A stretch of 64,000 nt of DNA from Aphanothece sacrum FPU1 (GTDB taxonomy: Bacteria; Cyanobacteriota; Cyanobacteriia; Cyanobacteriales; Microcystaceae). Shown piece after piece: positions 1-7,705 of the stretch. The notes beneath the pieces were generated by a model. The model saw only the letters and a list, made by a program, of their open reading frames with translations. It was not told the origin of the DNA and made no database searches. Position 1 is the first letter of the stretch. Each line of letters begins with the position of its first letter. The DNA lies in assembly GCF_003864295.1 (NCBI RefSeq), contig NZ_BDQK01000017.1, positions 62,001-126,000 of the forward strand, in the 5' to 3' direction. The translations under genes and the position numbers were made by a program.

Positions 1-2
1 AT

Positions 3-548
3 TACGAACGTTCCTATCAAGTTCCCAATACTCCTCAACCGAGTTCTAACTTGAATACCGTCAAGGTGGACAACTATTTGATTAACTTCCAACGGGGTTG
101 GTTTATTCAATCAGAAGATGTAGAACCTGTACGATATTTAAACGCTTTGATGCAACCAAATAACCCAGATTTCGATACCACTGGGACGAATGTGATTGAG
201 ATGCGTTGGATTGTACAACGAGATTTAGGCAGTTCTCTCGTCTTCTTCCATGAAGTGACCATTCCTCCAGGAAAAGTGGAAGGAACTCACCGTCATATAG
301 GGTCAGAAGAACTTTACTACATTGTTGAAGGAACGGGTATTGCTTATCTGGGGGTGGGAGATGATCCCAAAACAGATCATTTTCCTACTGTTACAAGAGA
401 TATTTTTGGCATAGGCAAAAAAGAATGTAAGGAATTACCAGTTAAACCAGGTAGCGTTATTTATACCAAGAGTGGAGGGATTCATGGTATCCGTAACCCT
501 GGTAATACTCCCCTAAAATTTATCGCCTTCCTCTATCACAGCAGTTAA
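3..548 (+). CDS. Cupin-domain protein, 5' end cut by the window edge
   Basis: A single-domain cupin, probably a small metal-binding beta-barrel enzyme or sensor; the substrate is unknown. Cupin motif 1 is intact: a Gly, then HRH, a Glu (GSEE) and a closing Gly (IVEG), near residues 75-95 counted from the first in-window start. Motif 2 is also intact (PGSVIY...GGIHGIRN). Together these give the usual His-His-Glu-His metal site. The frame stays open to base 3 with no stop, reading YERSYQVPNTPQPSSN before the TTG at 51, so the true start is almost certainly upstream of the window and TTG 51 is only an internal codon. A second, broken cupin gene follows 77 bases downstream on the same strand, which suggests a two-cupin operon. 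Family assignment is firm; function is not. Confidence 0.8.
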   Translation, partial: YERSYQVPNTPQPSSNLNTVKVDNYLINFQRGWFIQSEDVEPVRYLNALMQPNNPDFDTTGTNVIEMRWIVQRDLGSSLVFFHEVTIPPGKVEGTHRHIGSEELYYIVEGTGIAYLGVGDDPKTDHFPTVTRDIFGIGKKECKELPVKPGSVIYTKSGGIHGIRNPGNTPLKFIAFLYHSS

Positions 549-625
549 TTGATGTCTACCACCGTCTAAAGGTGAATCGAACTTAAACGACTTAATTTCA
601 TCCCCTATAACCACTGAAAATTATC

Positions 626-1062
626 ATGTTAATTGTTCATTCCGATGCCGTTTTTAGAGTTGAACCAGGTACGGTTCCTAGCTATAACAGCGATAATACC
701 CTGCTGAGATTGATGGCCTTGCGGCAAAAAACTCAATTAGCTGCAGCAATAAAGTCTTACAAGGATCAGGCCGTAGAGAACCCTTTTTTGCCGTTGATTA
801 TATGGACTTACATATTATGCGGCCAGAATGTGGCATCGGGTTACATCGTCATCGAGATAATCAAGAAATCTTTTTTATGATTGATGGTCGTGGGTTAATG
901 GTCGTCGGAGATTGGGCCAAGTTTCCTAACCGAGAACGCTGCTTTGAAATTCGGACACTCCAAGCGGGTCATTTTGCCATGTTAAAAGGTGGAAATCTTC
1001 ATGGGTTAATGAATGTTACAGATGAAAATGCTTCCCTGTTTATGTTTGGAGGATACGATTAA
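626..1062 (+). pseudogene. Second cupin gene, split by a -1 frame change at a T-run
   Basis: The ATG at 626 opens a frame that runs to 880, but the cupin sequence continues in the -1 frame, where it carries motif 1 (GLHRHRDNQEIFFMIDGRG) and motif 2 (AGHFAMLKGGNLHGLMN). The switch must occur in the T-run at 784-789. Reading cct ttt ttt gcc gtt gat tat atg joins VENPFFAVDYM to DLHIMRPECG in one continuous protein of about 145 residues. The 0-frame spelling at 784-790 is T TTT TTG, a classical slippery heptamer, so programmed -1 frameshifting is possible. A one-base deletion or a base-calling error in the homopolymer is the simpler explanation. It follows the first cupin gene closely and is probably co-transcribed with it. 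Confidence 0.7.
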
Positions 1063-1675
1063 TTATTAAAACCTTTAACAAAGGTTAGTTTGACAAAAGT
1101 TATCATAGAAAAAACACTAGCGCTAGGGTATTTCGTATTTTCACCAACCCCACCCTAAAAGGGACGGGGATCAACCGAACCAATTCGGTTGACGAAAGAG
1201 GTGAATAGCCCTGCAACGCTTAGCAATCCCACAGACTTCCGAATACCTCCCTAGTTCGGATTCCCTCTAAGCCCGATTGGTACAGGCGTTGCTAAAGACA
1301 AGACATGGTTTGCTGAGTGGGCGAAGGGACTTTAAACTTACAAAGGGATTGGCTACGTTAAGTAGTCGGACATAAATAAACAATACTATGTTAAGAAATG
1401 TAACTAGGTTGTAACCCCTCTCCCTGCTCCGGCGCTCCCCTGCTCCGGCGCTCCCCTGCTCACTTCACCGTAACGTTTATTTTTGTCGAGTTACTTAGCG
1501 GTCAAACCAAAAAACAAATATCTGTCAGCGATGCTAACTGGAAACGGTTAGGGCAGATAGTCTTTAGTAAGGTAACTTTAATTAGACACTCAAACGGTTT
1601 AATCGTTACTTGTTAAAGAAATATAAAGCCGTCCTTCGCTTCGCTCAAGGATGGGGTTTCAAACCCAAATTTTCG
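1063..1675. other. Gene-free stretch with tandem repeat and hairpin-rich transposon-end-like segment
   Basis: No credible coding sequence. Bases 1425-1456 hold two perfect head-to-tail copies of a 16-base unit (TGCTCCGGCGCTCCCC), a motif met again near 9685-9715. Bases 1531-1660 contain several hairpins: CTAAC/GTTAG near 1539-1557, AACG/CGTT near 1593-1607, GTCCTT/AAGGAT near 1630-1652, then GGGTT/AACCC. The last two, directly in front of the HTH gene, resemble the right ends of IS200/IS605-type elements as I remember them from cyanobacteria, but no transposase or TnpB remnant is recognisable here. The identification as an element end is tentative. Confidence 0.35.
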
Positions 1676-2152
1676 ATGAAGTATATTGGTATAGCTGAAG
1701 CAGCATATCTTTTAGGAGTTTGTCGTCAACGAGTACAACAATTACTCTATGCCGGTAGAATTAAAGGGGCTTTTAAAGAAGGAAGATATTGGCGAATTCC
1801 TTTATTTAACGGGAAAATGCCCCAAATTATTCCAGGAAAAAGAGGTCCCAAAGGCACTTGGCGTAAACGTCCTCAACAGGCAAAGACTTATATTCATGTC
1901 AATACAAAGATAATTCAAGCCAACCGCAAAAAAGTCGATAAAGATCCAGTAATTTGTGTCAGACAGGGTAATAGAGTCAAATATTGTCATAAAGTCGACA
2001 TTTTAGGGGGACTTTGCCGAGTGGTGTATGACCCCTATCATCCCCAATCTTGTGGCGCAACTGTTTGGGTAGAAGTTAATCCAGTCGTGGCTGAACTTAT
2101 CGGCAAAAGTAACCCTTTAATCACTCAATCTTTTGCCACTTCTTTTGCATAA
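1676..2152 (+). CDS. Small MerR/excisionase-type helix-turn-helix protein
   Basis: A protein of 158 residues. Its first 45 residues read as a winged helix-turn-helix of the excisionase/MerR type: YIGIAEAAYLLGV, then RQRVQQLLYAGRIKG and a wing ending YWRIPL. The middle is basic (GKRGPKGTWRKRP), and the C-terminal half is unrecognised with scattered Cys residues (ICVRQ, YCHK, GLCRV, SCGA). I chose the ATG at 1676. The frame extends upstream to a TTG at 1610, but that part translates the hairpin sequence described for 1063-1675 and is unlikely to be protein. The gene stands alone and may be a DNA-binding protein from an accessory element. The HTH assignment is good; the role is unknown. Confidence 0.6.
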   Translation: MKYIGIAEAAYLLGVCRQRVQQLLYAGRIKGAFKEGRYWRIPLFNGKMPQIIPGKRGPKGTWRKRPQQAKTYIHVNTKIIQANRKKVDKDPVICVRQGNRVKYCHKVDILGGLCRVVYDPYHPQSCGATVWVEVNPVVAELIGKSNPLITQSFATSFA

Positions 2153-2206
2153 ACTAAGGTTCAATAACTGTTCACATACAAAAATTCTTCAAGGAGAGGC
2201 AAGATA

Positions 2207-2410
2207 ATGTATCAAGATTTTGGCGCAGTTGTGAATAGGGATCAAGTGGAATTTAAGTTATTTATTCCTGATAATACGGTTGATAAGTCTCAATATACCA
2301 GAGGAGGATCACCACAAATTCAAGAAATTAGGATTCGGGGAGATTTTCAAGAACAAATAGGGGGTGTTTCAAAGGCTAAGGGATCATCTAGTTTTCTAAG
2401 ACCCTGCTAA
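2207..2410 (+). pseudogene. N-terminal remnant of an alpha-amylase-type glycosidase
   Basis: The first ~53 residues (MYQDFGAVVNRDQVEFKLFI...QEIRIRGDFQEQIGG) look like the N-terminal carbohydrate-binding beta-sandwich region that precedes the catalytic barrel of cyanobacterial amylase/neopullulanase-type enzymes. After GDFQEQIGG the similarity stops and an unrelated tail of 14 residues runs into a stop. The catalytic barrel is absent, so this is a truncated remnant. A strong ribosome binding site (AAGGAGAG) still precedes the ATG, and a rho-independent terminator follows at once, so a short transcript and peptide may still be made. The parent family is assigned from memory of the conserved N-terminus and is moderately certain. 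Confidence 0.55.
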
Positions 2411-2441
2411 AAAAGCCCCTGACTCTTACCAGGGGTTTTTG
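2411..2441 (+). terminator. Rho-independent terminator
   Basis: CCCCTG (2416-2421), a loop of eight bases, CAGGGG (2430-2435), then a run of five T. The preceding A-run can pair with the T-run and extend the stem. It closes the amylase-remnant transcript and separates it from grxC. Confidence 0.8.
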
Positions 2442-2470
2442 CTTATAATAAAGTTTTATATATAGAGATT

Positions 2471-2743
2471 ATGGCCGCTATGGTTGAAATTTACACTTGG
2501 AGTACCTGTCCTTTTTGTATTCGCGCTAAAGCCTTATTAACCAAAAAGGGCGTTGATTTTACTGAATATTGTATCGATGGCGACGAAGTAGCGCGAGAAA
2601 AAATGGCACAACGGTCTTATGGTCGTACAAGTCTACCCCAAATTTTTATCAATGATCAGCACATTGGTGGTTGTGATGACTTATATGCTTTAGAATCTCA
2701 GGGTAAACTTGACCCATTACTGCAAATATCGGTGGTTGAATGA
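2471..2743 (+). CDS. grxC: Glutaredoxin 3 (GrxC)
   Basis: Dithiol glutaredoxin of 90 residues, a glutathione-dependent disulfide reductase in the cytosol. The active site CPFC sits near residues 14-17 (WSTCPFCIRAKALL). The cis-proline TSLPQIFI and the glutathione-binding GGCDDL near the C-terminus are both present, and the length is normal. The start could be ATG 2471 or ATG 2480; the MVEIYTW start fits the family slightly better. It overlaps the next gene, gshB, by four bases (ATGA), the usual cyanobacterial grxC-gshB operon, which places a glutathione user next to the last enzyme of glutathione synthesis. Confidence 0.95.
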   Translation: MAAMVEIYTWSTCPFCIRAKALLTKKGVDFTEYCIDGDEVAREKMAQRSYGRTSLPQIFINDQHIGGCDDLYALESQGKLDPLLQISVVE

Positions 2744-3708
2744 AATTAGCCTTTATTATCGATCCCTTACCCCGTTTAGATCCTGGTCATGATACCACAG
2801 TCGCTTTGATGGAAGCTGCCCAAATGGCAGGTCATGAAGTCTGGGTAACAGAAGTTCATCAATTAAGTGTTATTGACGGCAAAGCTTGGGCTATTTTACA
2901 GCAAGTTCAATTAACCCCTGTTCAATTACAAGAGGGAAAATGGATAGCTGTTCCTAACTGGTATCAAGTCTCTGCCGGGGTTTTACGATGCCTAGAAGAC
3001 ATGAATGTGGTCTTTATGCGAAAAGACCCTCCAGTTACTATTCGTTATCTTTATGCCACTTATATTTTAGAGTTAATTAATCAGCAAAAAACCTTAGTAA
3101 TTAATTCTCCTCAAGGGTTACGAGAAGCTAATGAGAAAATGTATACTCTGCAATTTTCTGCGGTGATGCCAGAAACCATTGTTAGTCAAAATAAAGCAAT
3201 TATTCGAGAATTTGTAGAACAAAAAAAATTAGCTGTCCTTAAACCTTTAGGGGGAAAAGCAGGAGAAGGTATCTTATTTTTAGATCCCGGCGATCGCAAT
3301 TTTAATTCCATTGTTGAAGTTAGTACCCAACAAGGACAAGAACCAGTCATGATACAGCGTTTTTTACCTGAAGCAAAAGACGGAGATAAACGCATTATTT
3401 TACTTAATGGTGAACCTATTGGGGCAGTTAATCGTGTGCCAACGGGTCAAGAATTTAGGGGTAATATGGCAGTAGGAGGACGAGTAGAAAAAACCGAAAT
3501 TACTCCTAGAGAACAAGAAATTTGTGCTAAAGTTGGCCCAAAATTACGTCGAGATGGCTTATATTTTGTAGGTATTGATGTCATTGGTGGTTATTTAACA
3601 GAAGTCAATGTTACCAGTCCTACAGGAGTTCGAGAAATTGATCGTCTTGAGCATACTAATTTAGAAAAACAAGTAATTGACTGGTTAGAATCCCCAGATA
3701 AAAGTTAG
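2740..3708 (+). CDS. gshB: Glutathione synthetase
   Basis: ATP-grasp ligase joining gamma-glutamylcysteine and glycine to make glutathione. It is 322 residues, typical for bacterial GshB. Visible family features are the N-terminal MKLAFIIDPL, MRKDPPVTIRYLYATYIL, the ATP-grasp strand KPLGGKAGEGI near residue 170, IQRFLPEAKDGDKRIILL, and the metal-binding end IGGYLTEVNVTSPTG. It is translationally coupled to grxC. The last six codons and the bases after them (3688-3713) are a 26-base sequence that recurs identically at 35611-35636, so the extreme C-terminus (SPDKS) may be repeat-derived. Confidence 0.95.
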   Translation: MKLAFIIDPLPRLDPGHDTTVALMEAAQMAGHEVWVTEVHQLSVIDGKAWAILQQVQLTPVQLQEGKWIAVPNWYQVSAGVLRCLEDMNVVFMRKDPPVTIRYLYATYILELINQQKTLVINSPQGLREANEKMYTLQFSAVMPETIVSQNKAIIREFVEQKKLAVLKPLGGKAGEGILFLDPGDRNFNSIVEVSTQQGQEPVMIQRFLPEAKDGDKRIILLNGEPIGAVNRVPTGQEFRGNMAVGGRVEKTEITPREQEICAKVGPKLRRDGLYFVGIDVIGGYLTEVNVTSPTGVREIDRLEHTNLEKQVIDWLESPDKS

Positions 3709-3746
3709 GGAACGGTCGGTTAGGGAAGAGTCGGTTAGGGAACACT

Positions 3747-3800
3747 AAAAGAGCGATCGCTTCATTAGTGAGTTAAGAGCTTTAGTCGCTTTTTCTTTTT
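3747..3800 (+). terminator. Possible terminator after gshB
   Basis: AAAAGAGCGA (3747-3756) can pair with TCGCTTTTTC (3786-3795) with one G-T pair, and the distal arm is part of a T-rich run to 3800. The loop is long (about 29 bases), so this is a moderate call. A HIP1 octamer lies within it. Confidence 0.4.
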
Positions 3801-3920
3801 CATAGTTAAGCTATACAAAGAAAGGTTCCCTACGCAACCTATAATGGCAGTCCACGAAGGTGGACTTTGTTTCTATAGGATAAGGCTTTAGCCTTTTATT
3901 AATTATTAGTTTAGCATAGG
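3801..3920 (+). repeat. MITE-1 copy A (lacks its left terminal repeat)
   Basis: A multi-hairpin dispersed repeat. In order: AAGCTATACAAA, a TTCC/GCAACC hairpin (degenerate here), AGTCCAC gaag GTGGACT, AAGGCT tt AGCCTT, and an end TTTAGCATA close to the family terminal inverted repeat. The same modules recur at 9448-9610, 15935-16124, 22951-23133 and 25597-25762. Here it lies between the convergent gshB and htrA genes. Confidence 0.75.
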
Positions 3921-3924
3921 TTAA

Positions 3925-5133
3925 TTAATTAGCAGGTAGTACCCCAACTTTAACCTCAAGGGTCAAAGATTGACCATCACGTTCAACTTGTAAAGGTAAT
4001 GTTTGGCCGATGGAAGTTTTTTCCACTGCTTGTTGTACTGTACCAGGATCTTTAAGGGGTTTTTGATCAATTTCTTGTAAGACATCACCAGGTTTTAAAC
4101 CAGCTTGATCGGCCGGAGAATTTGGAGCAACATTCATAATTAAGATGCCAGTATCAGCTTGAATTGTTAATCCTTTAGTTTGTTGTAATTCCTGTTTAAT
4201 TTCTGGAGTAATTCCCACCATTTGAATGCCTAAATAGGGATGTTCTGCTTTACCTGTAGAAATTAATTGCTGAGAAATTTGTTGCGCTTTATTAATAGGA
4301 ATAGCAAAGCCAATTCCTTGTGCATCCTTAATAATAGCCGTATTCATTCCAATTACTTCACCCAGAGAATTCAATAAAGGGCCACCGGAATTACCAGGAT
4401 TAATTGCGGCATCAGTTTGAAGAAACTCTACCCGTTTATCTCCAACTCCAACTTGAGAACTAAGACGACCAGTAGCACTAATAATTCCGGTTGTTACCGT
4501 ATTATCTAAACCTAAAGGATTACCAATAGCGATCGCCCATTCGCCAACTTGAAGTTTATCAGAATTTCCCATTTTAATAGTTGGTAAATTATCGGCCTCA
4601 ATTTTAATCACAGCTACATCAGTTACCCTATCTTCTCCTAATACTTTACCAATTAAAGTACGACCATCTTTTAAAGTAACAGTAACTTGATCTGCTCCAT
4701 CTACCACATGAGCATTAGTCAAAATTTTTCCATCATTACTAACGATAAATCCTGAGCCTGTTCCCCGTTGAATCTGACTATTAGGAATCTCAGGAATTTG
4801 TGACCCAAAAAAGGGATCATTAGAAATAGAGGGATCTTCTGTTTTAACAGTGCGAGAAGCATTAATTCGTACAACTGCTGGCCCTACTTTATTAACCACA
4901 TCAGTGACAAAATTACCTGAATCAGTAGGAGGTGCTAAAGCTAATTCTGATTGAGCATTAGCGGGTTGTGATTGGGTCAGATTTTTAATATTTTCTGTAA
5001 TTAATTGGGGAAAATTAATCGCATAAATTCCCCCAACTCCTATACCAATGCCGAAGATAACTAAAGATAAAGAAGTTAAATATTGTTTGCCTTTTGATTG
5101 AGTATTATTCATATTAATTTGATTGTCTTTCAT
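3925..5133 (-). CDS. HhoA/HhoB/HtrA-family serine protease
   Basis: Deg/HtrA serine endopeptidase of 402 residues for envelope protein quality control, anchored or exported by an N-terminal hydrophobic segment (about residues 18-40, ending near ANA at 58-60). The catalytic triad is complete: His142 in TNAHVVDG, Asp172 in RVTDVAVIK, and Ser249 in PGNSGGPL. One PDZ domain follows (about 300-395, with [17 protein letters not shown]). One PDZ and this length fit the cyanobacterial HhoA/HhoB/HtrA trio; I cannot tell which member from sequence alone. It is monocistronic, with about 220 bases of divergent promoter region shared with the next gene. Confidence 0.93.
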   Translation of the reverse strand: MKDNQINMNNTQSKGKQYLTSLSLVIFGIGIGVGGIYAINFPQLITENIKNLTQSQPANAQSELALAPPTDSGNFVTDVVNKVGPAVVRINASRTVKTEDPSISNDPFFGSQIPEIPNSQIQRGTGSGFIVSNDGKILTNAHVVDGADQVTVTLKDGRTLIGKVLGEDRVTDVAVIKIEADNLPTIKMGNSDKLQVGEWAIAIGNPLGLDNTVTTGIISATGRLSSQVGVGDKRVEFLQTDAAINPGNSGGPLLNSLGEVIGMNTAIIKDAQGIGFAIPINKAQQISQQLISTGKAEHPYLGIQMVGITPEIKQELQQTKGLTIQADTGILIMNVAPNSPADQAGLKPGDVLQEIDQKPLKDPGTVQQAVEKTSIGQTLPLQVERDGQSLTLEVKVGVLPAN

Positions 5134-5354
5134 GACTATAGCTACCTTTAGATTGCTAATGGGAAGAGAAGAAAGTCAGCCCAGGTGAGGAGCAATCTTT
5201 TGGAAAACGGCTTGGGCTGACATTTATTAATGTAGATCGTAGATATGACTTACAGGTGACATGGTTATGACAATTTCATGTCACATTTTTAACAATCAGT
5301 TATGATTGTTTTACTACAATTAAAAAAGATCCCTTTTACTAAAAAATTGTTAAA

Positions 5355-6599
5355 ATGACCCTAGAATTGCAAAACTCCCCTAAATCAAGGGACTTGACTC
5401 CTTTAGACTGTGATTTGACCATTGTTGGGGGTGGCATTGTGGGTGCTACCTTGGCCAATGCCCTCAAAAATTCAGGACTAAAGATTACTATAATTGAGGC
5501 TCAACCCCCGGAAAAATCTGCCACTAAACCCCAAGCTTATGCTCTTTCCCTCCTCTCAGGACGTATTTTTCAAGGAATTGGGGTCTGGGACAAAATGTTG
5601 CCTCAGATGGGCAAATTTAGCCATATTGCTCTCTCAGATGCGGATTATTCTGGGATAGTCAAGTTTCAAACCTCAGATTTAGGAACGGATTATTTGGGCT
5701 ATGTAGGGCAACACAACAGCATTTTAAAGACCCTTCAAGAGGCGATCACGGGTTATTCTAATATTAGGTCGTTATGTCCGGCTAAAGTCGTTCAGGTCGA
5801 TTATGAAGCGACTCAAGCTATCATTACTCTGGAGATAGCTCGACAAGTTCGACAAGTTCGCACAAAATTAGTCATCGGGGCTGATGGCGCGCGATCGCCA
5901 ATTCGCACTTTAGGGGGTATTAAAACCCAAGGTTGGAAATATTGGCAATCTTGTATCACCTTTACTATTAAACATAATTGCCCTCGCAATGATATCGCTT
6001 TTGAAAGATTTTGGTATAGTGGGCCAATGGGTATTTTACCTTTACAGAGAAACCTTTGTCAGGTTGTTTGGACTGCCCCTCACACTCAAGCAAAAGCAAT
6101 TCAAGAATTACCAGAATCAGATTTTTTAGCTCAGTTAAAAGAACGGACTCAAGGGTCATTAGGAGAGATAGAATTAGTGAGCGAGCGTTATTTATTTCCG
6201 GTACAATTAATGCAGAGTGAGTGTTATATTAAGCCTCGATTAGCATTAGTTGGAGATGCGGCTCATTGTTGTCATCCGGTGGGAGGACAAGGCTTAAATT
6301 TAGGGATTCGGGATGCGGCCGCTTTAGCACAAGTGTTACAAGAAGCAAATCAAAAAGGGGAAGATATAGGAGACTTAAAAGTATTAAAAAGATATGAGAG
6401 TTGGCGAAGACAAGAAAATTGGTTGATTTTAGGATTTACTGACTTTTTAAATCGGTTATTTTCTAATAATTGGTTGCCCTTGGTAGCAATACGTCGGTTA
6501 GGCTTAGAATTGATGGGTTTAGTGCCTCCATTTAAAAATTTAGCCTTGCGATTAATGACAGGTTTACTGGGAAAAATACCTCAATTAGCTAAAAATTGA
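5355..6599 (+). CDS. FAD-dependent hydroxylase, UbiH/COQ6 family
   Basis: Flavoprotein monooxygenase of 414 residues. The N-terminal dinucleotide fold (DLTIVGGGIVGATLANAL, residues 20-37), the central DG motif (LVIGADGARSPIR) and the C-terminal GD motif (ALVGDAAHCCHPVGGQGLNLG, about residue 296) are all intact, as in UbiH/VisC/COQ6 aromatic-ring hydroxylases. Cyanobacteria make plastoquinone rather than ubiquinone, so the ring substrate is not settled; a quinone or carotenoid-type pathway role is inference. The ATG at 5355 is just upstream of a Thr-Leu-Glu start and gives a normal length. It is a single gene, divergent from the HtrA gene. Confidence 0.88.
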   Translation: MTLELQNSPKSRDLTPLDCDLTIVGGGIVGATLANALKNSGLKITIIEAQPPEKSATKPQAYALSLLSGRIFQGIGVWDKMLPQMGKFSHIALSDADYSGIVKFQTSDLGTDYLGYVGQHNSILKTLQEAITGYSNIRSLCPAKVVQVDYEATQAIITLEIARQVRQVRTKLVIGADGARSPIRTLGGIKTQGWKYWQSCITFTIKHNCPRNDIAFERFWYSGPMGILPLQRNLCQVVWTAPHTQAKAIQELPESDFLAQLKERTQGSLGEIELVSERYLFPVQLMQSECYIKPRLALVGDAAHCCHPVGGQGLNLGIRDAAALAQVLQEANQKGEDIGDLKVLKRYESWRRQENWLILGFTDFLNRLFSNNWLPLVAIRRLGLELMGLVPPFKNLALRLMTGLLGKIPQLAKN

Positions 6600-6643
6600 G
6601 ATCTCATTTATTGCAAAAAAATACGTTTTTATACCCGGTCGGG

Positions 6644-6678
6644 TTAAGCTATACAAACAAAGCCCGCAAAGGCGGGCT
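6644..6678. repeat. MITE-1 fragment with a GC hairpin
   Basis: GTTAAGCTATACAAACAAAG (6643-6662) matches the left arm of MITE-1, followed by AGCCCGC aaag GCGGGCT (6661-6678), a seven-base-pair stem. There is no T-run, so it is not a clear terminator for the hydroxylase gene. Confidence 0.5.
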
Positions 6679-6807
6679 GGCTCTCCCGTATGTGTGGTGA
6701 TAAGTAAAGCTTATAATTCGTGTCATTTTGCAGGTCGCTTATCTTCGTTGGTATTGTGAAGATGAATGTAACATGAGATTAAGACCTGATCATTAATCTG
6801 TGCAATT

Positions 6808-7482
6808 ATGGAGTCAACCTCATTAAACTTAGTGGCGATCACTATTTTCGTCATGATGTTATCAGCCTTACTTGGCCCTATTTTCCACCTATCCCCCTTC
6901 ATCCCTGCTGGTACAACGTTAGGAATTTTAGGATTAATGACCCTAGATACTTTAAGCTGGAAAGGTAAAGGGTTAACCTTATTATTAGATTTTTTTGCTT
7001 CGGCCGAAGATCGTCAACGAATTATTCATCATGAAGCGGGTCATTTTTTAGCTGCTTATTGTTTAGGAATTCCTATTAATGACTATACTTTATCTGCTTG
7101 GGAAGCCATAAAAAAAGGTCAACCAGGAATAGGATGTGTACAATTTAATGATACTTTTTTAGCTGAACAAAAAATACTAGAAACTCCTCTAATTATAGAA
7201 CGATTTTCAACAGTTTTAATGTCAGGAATTGCTGCAGAAATTGTTATTTATGGTCAAGCTAATGGAGGAGAAGAAGATCGGCAAAATCTGAGAGAATTAA
7301 TGATAGTATCAGGAATCAATCAAAACCATTATCAAACAAAAGCAAATTGGTCTATTTTACAAGCAAAAAATTTAATTATTAGAAATCAAGAAACCTATGA
7401 AGAATTAGTAAAAATGATGGAAAAAAGGCAATCAGTTGCAGATTGTTATCAATTACTACAAGAAAAACTTAAGCAAAATTAA
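6808..7482 (+). CDS. Membrane M41-like Zn-peptidase without an AAA domain
   Basis: A protein of 224 residues resembling the peptidase half of FtsH. Two hydrophobic segments (about 8-27 and 33-50) are followed by HHEAGHFLAAYCLGIPI, the HEXXH zinc motif with His75, Glu76 and His79. Further on, SGIAAEIVIYG...EEDRQNL is the counterpart of the FtsH GRAAEE..FG stretch that carries the third ligand. There is no ATPase domain, so it cannot unfold substrates alone; it may work with FtsH or on unfolded peptides. Similar short genes are known in cyanobacteria as predicted ATP-dependent Zn proteases. The last two codons and the stop lie inside the terminal repeat of a MITE-2 copy starting at 7474, so the original C-terminus may differ. 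Confidence 0.75.
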   Translation: MESTSLNLVAITIFVMMLSALLGPIFHLSPFIPAGTTLGILGLMTLDTLSWKGKGLTLLLDFFASAEDRQRIIHHEAGHFLAAYCLGIPINDYTLSAWEAIKKGQPGIGCVQFNDTFLAEQKILETPLIIERFSTVLMSGIAAEIVIYGQANGGEEDRQNLRELMIVSGINQNHYQTKANWSILQAKNLIIRNQETYEELVKMMEKRQSVADCYQLLQEKLKQN

Positions 7483-7656
7483 TTAGCCAAAATTTTGTAG
7501 GGGCGGGTTTTTCTTAACCCGCCGGAGGTTTTTTACATAAATCAATGATTTTCACCAAAAAAACTAGATAAACCCGCCGGAGTTTTTTTTACATAAATCA
7601 ATGATTTTCACCAAAAGAACTAGATAAACCCACCCTGCTATGTGTAACTAATTTTG
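7474..7656 (+). repeat. MITE-2 copy
   Basis: It begins CAAAATTAATTAGCCAAAATTTTGTAGGGG (split here as the terminal repeat plus GGCGGGTT) and ends GTGTAACTAATTTTG, an imperfect inverted repeat of the start. The interior has GGCGGGTT/AACCCGCC hairpins and an internal direct repeat of about 60 bases (around 7522-7575 and 7576-7630). It supplies the stop codon of the upstream peptidase gene and sits in front of the ABC transporter gene. Confidence 0.7.
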
Positions 7657-7705
7657 TTTAAGCACTTAGCACTGCTATATAATAGAAAAAATATTATAAT
7701 CCCTC

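Noticed and set aside
550-600. tRNA T-arm-like GTTCGATTC on the minus strand (about 568-580)
   Set aside because: Flanking bases do not form a T-stem, and no acceptor, D or anticodon arms can be drawn.
626-880. 84-codon frame as an independent gene
   Set aside because: After the T-run its translation loses all cupin features, and the cupin continues in the -1 frame; it is the front half of a split gene.
2740-3708. ATP-grasp gene as a RiPP macrocyclase
   Set aside because: The sequence follows bacterial glutathione synthetase throughout and is coupled to grxC; no precursor gene is nearby.
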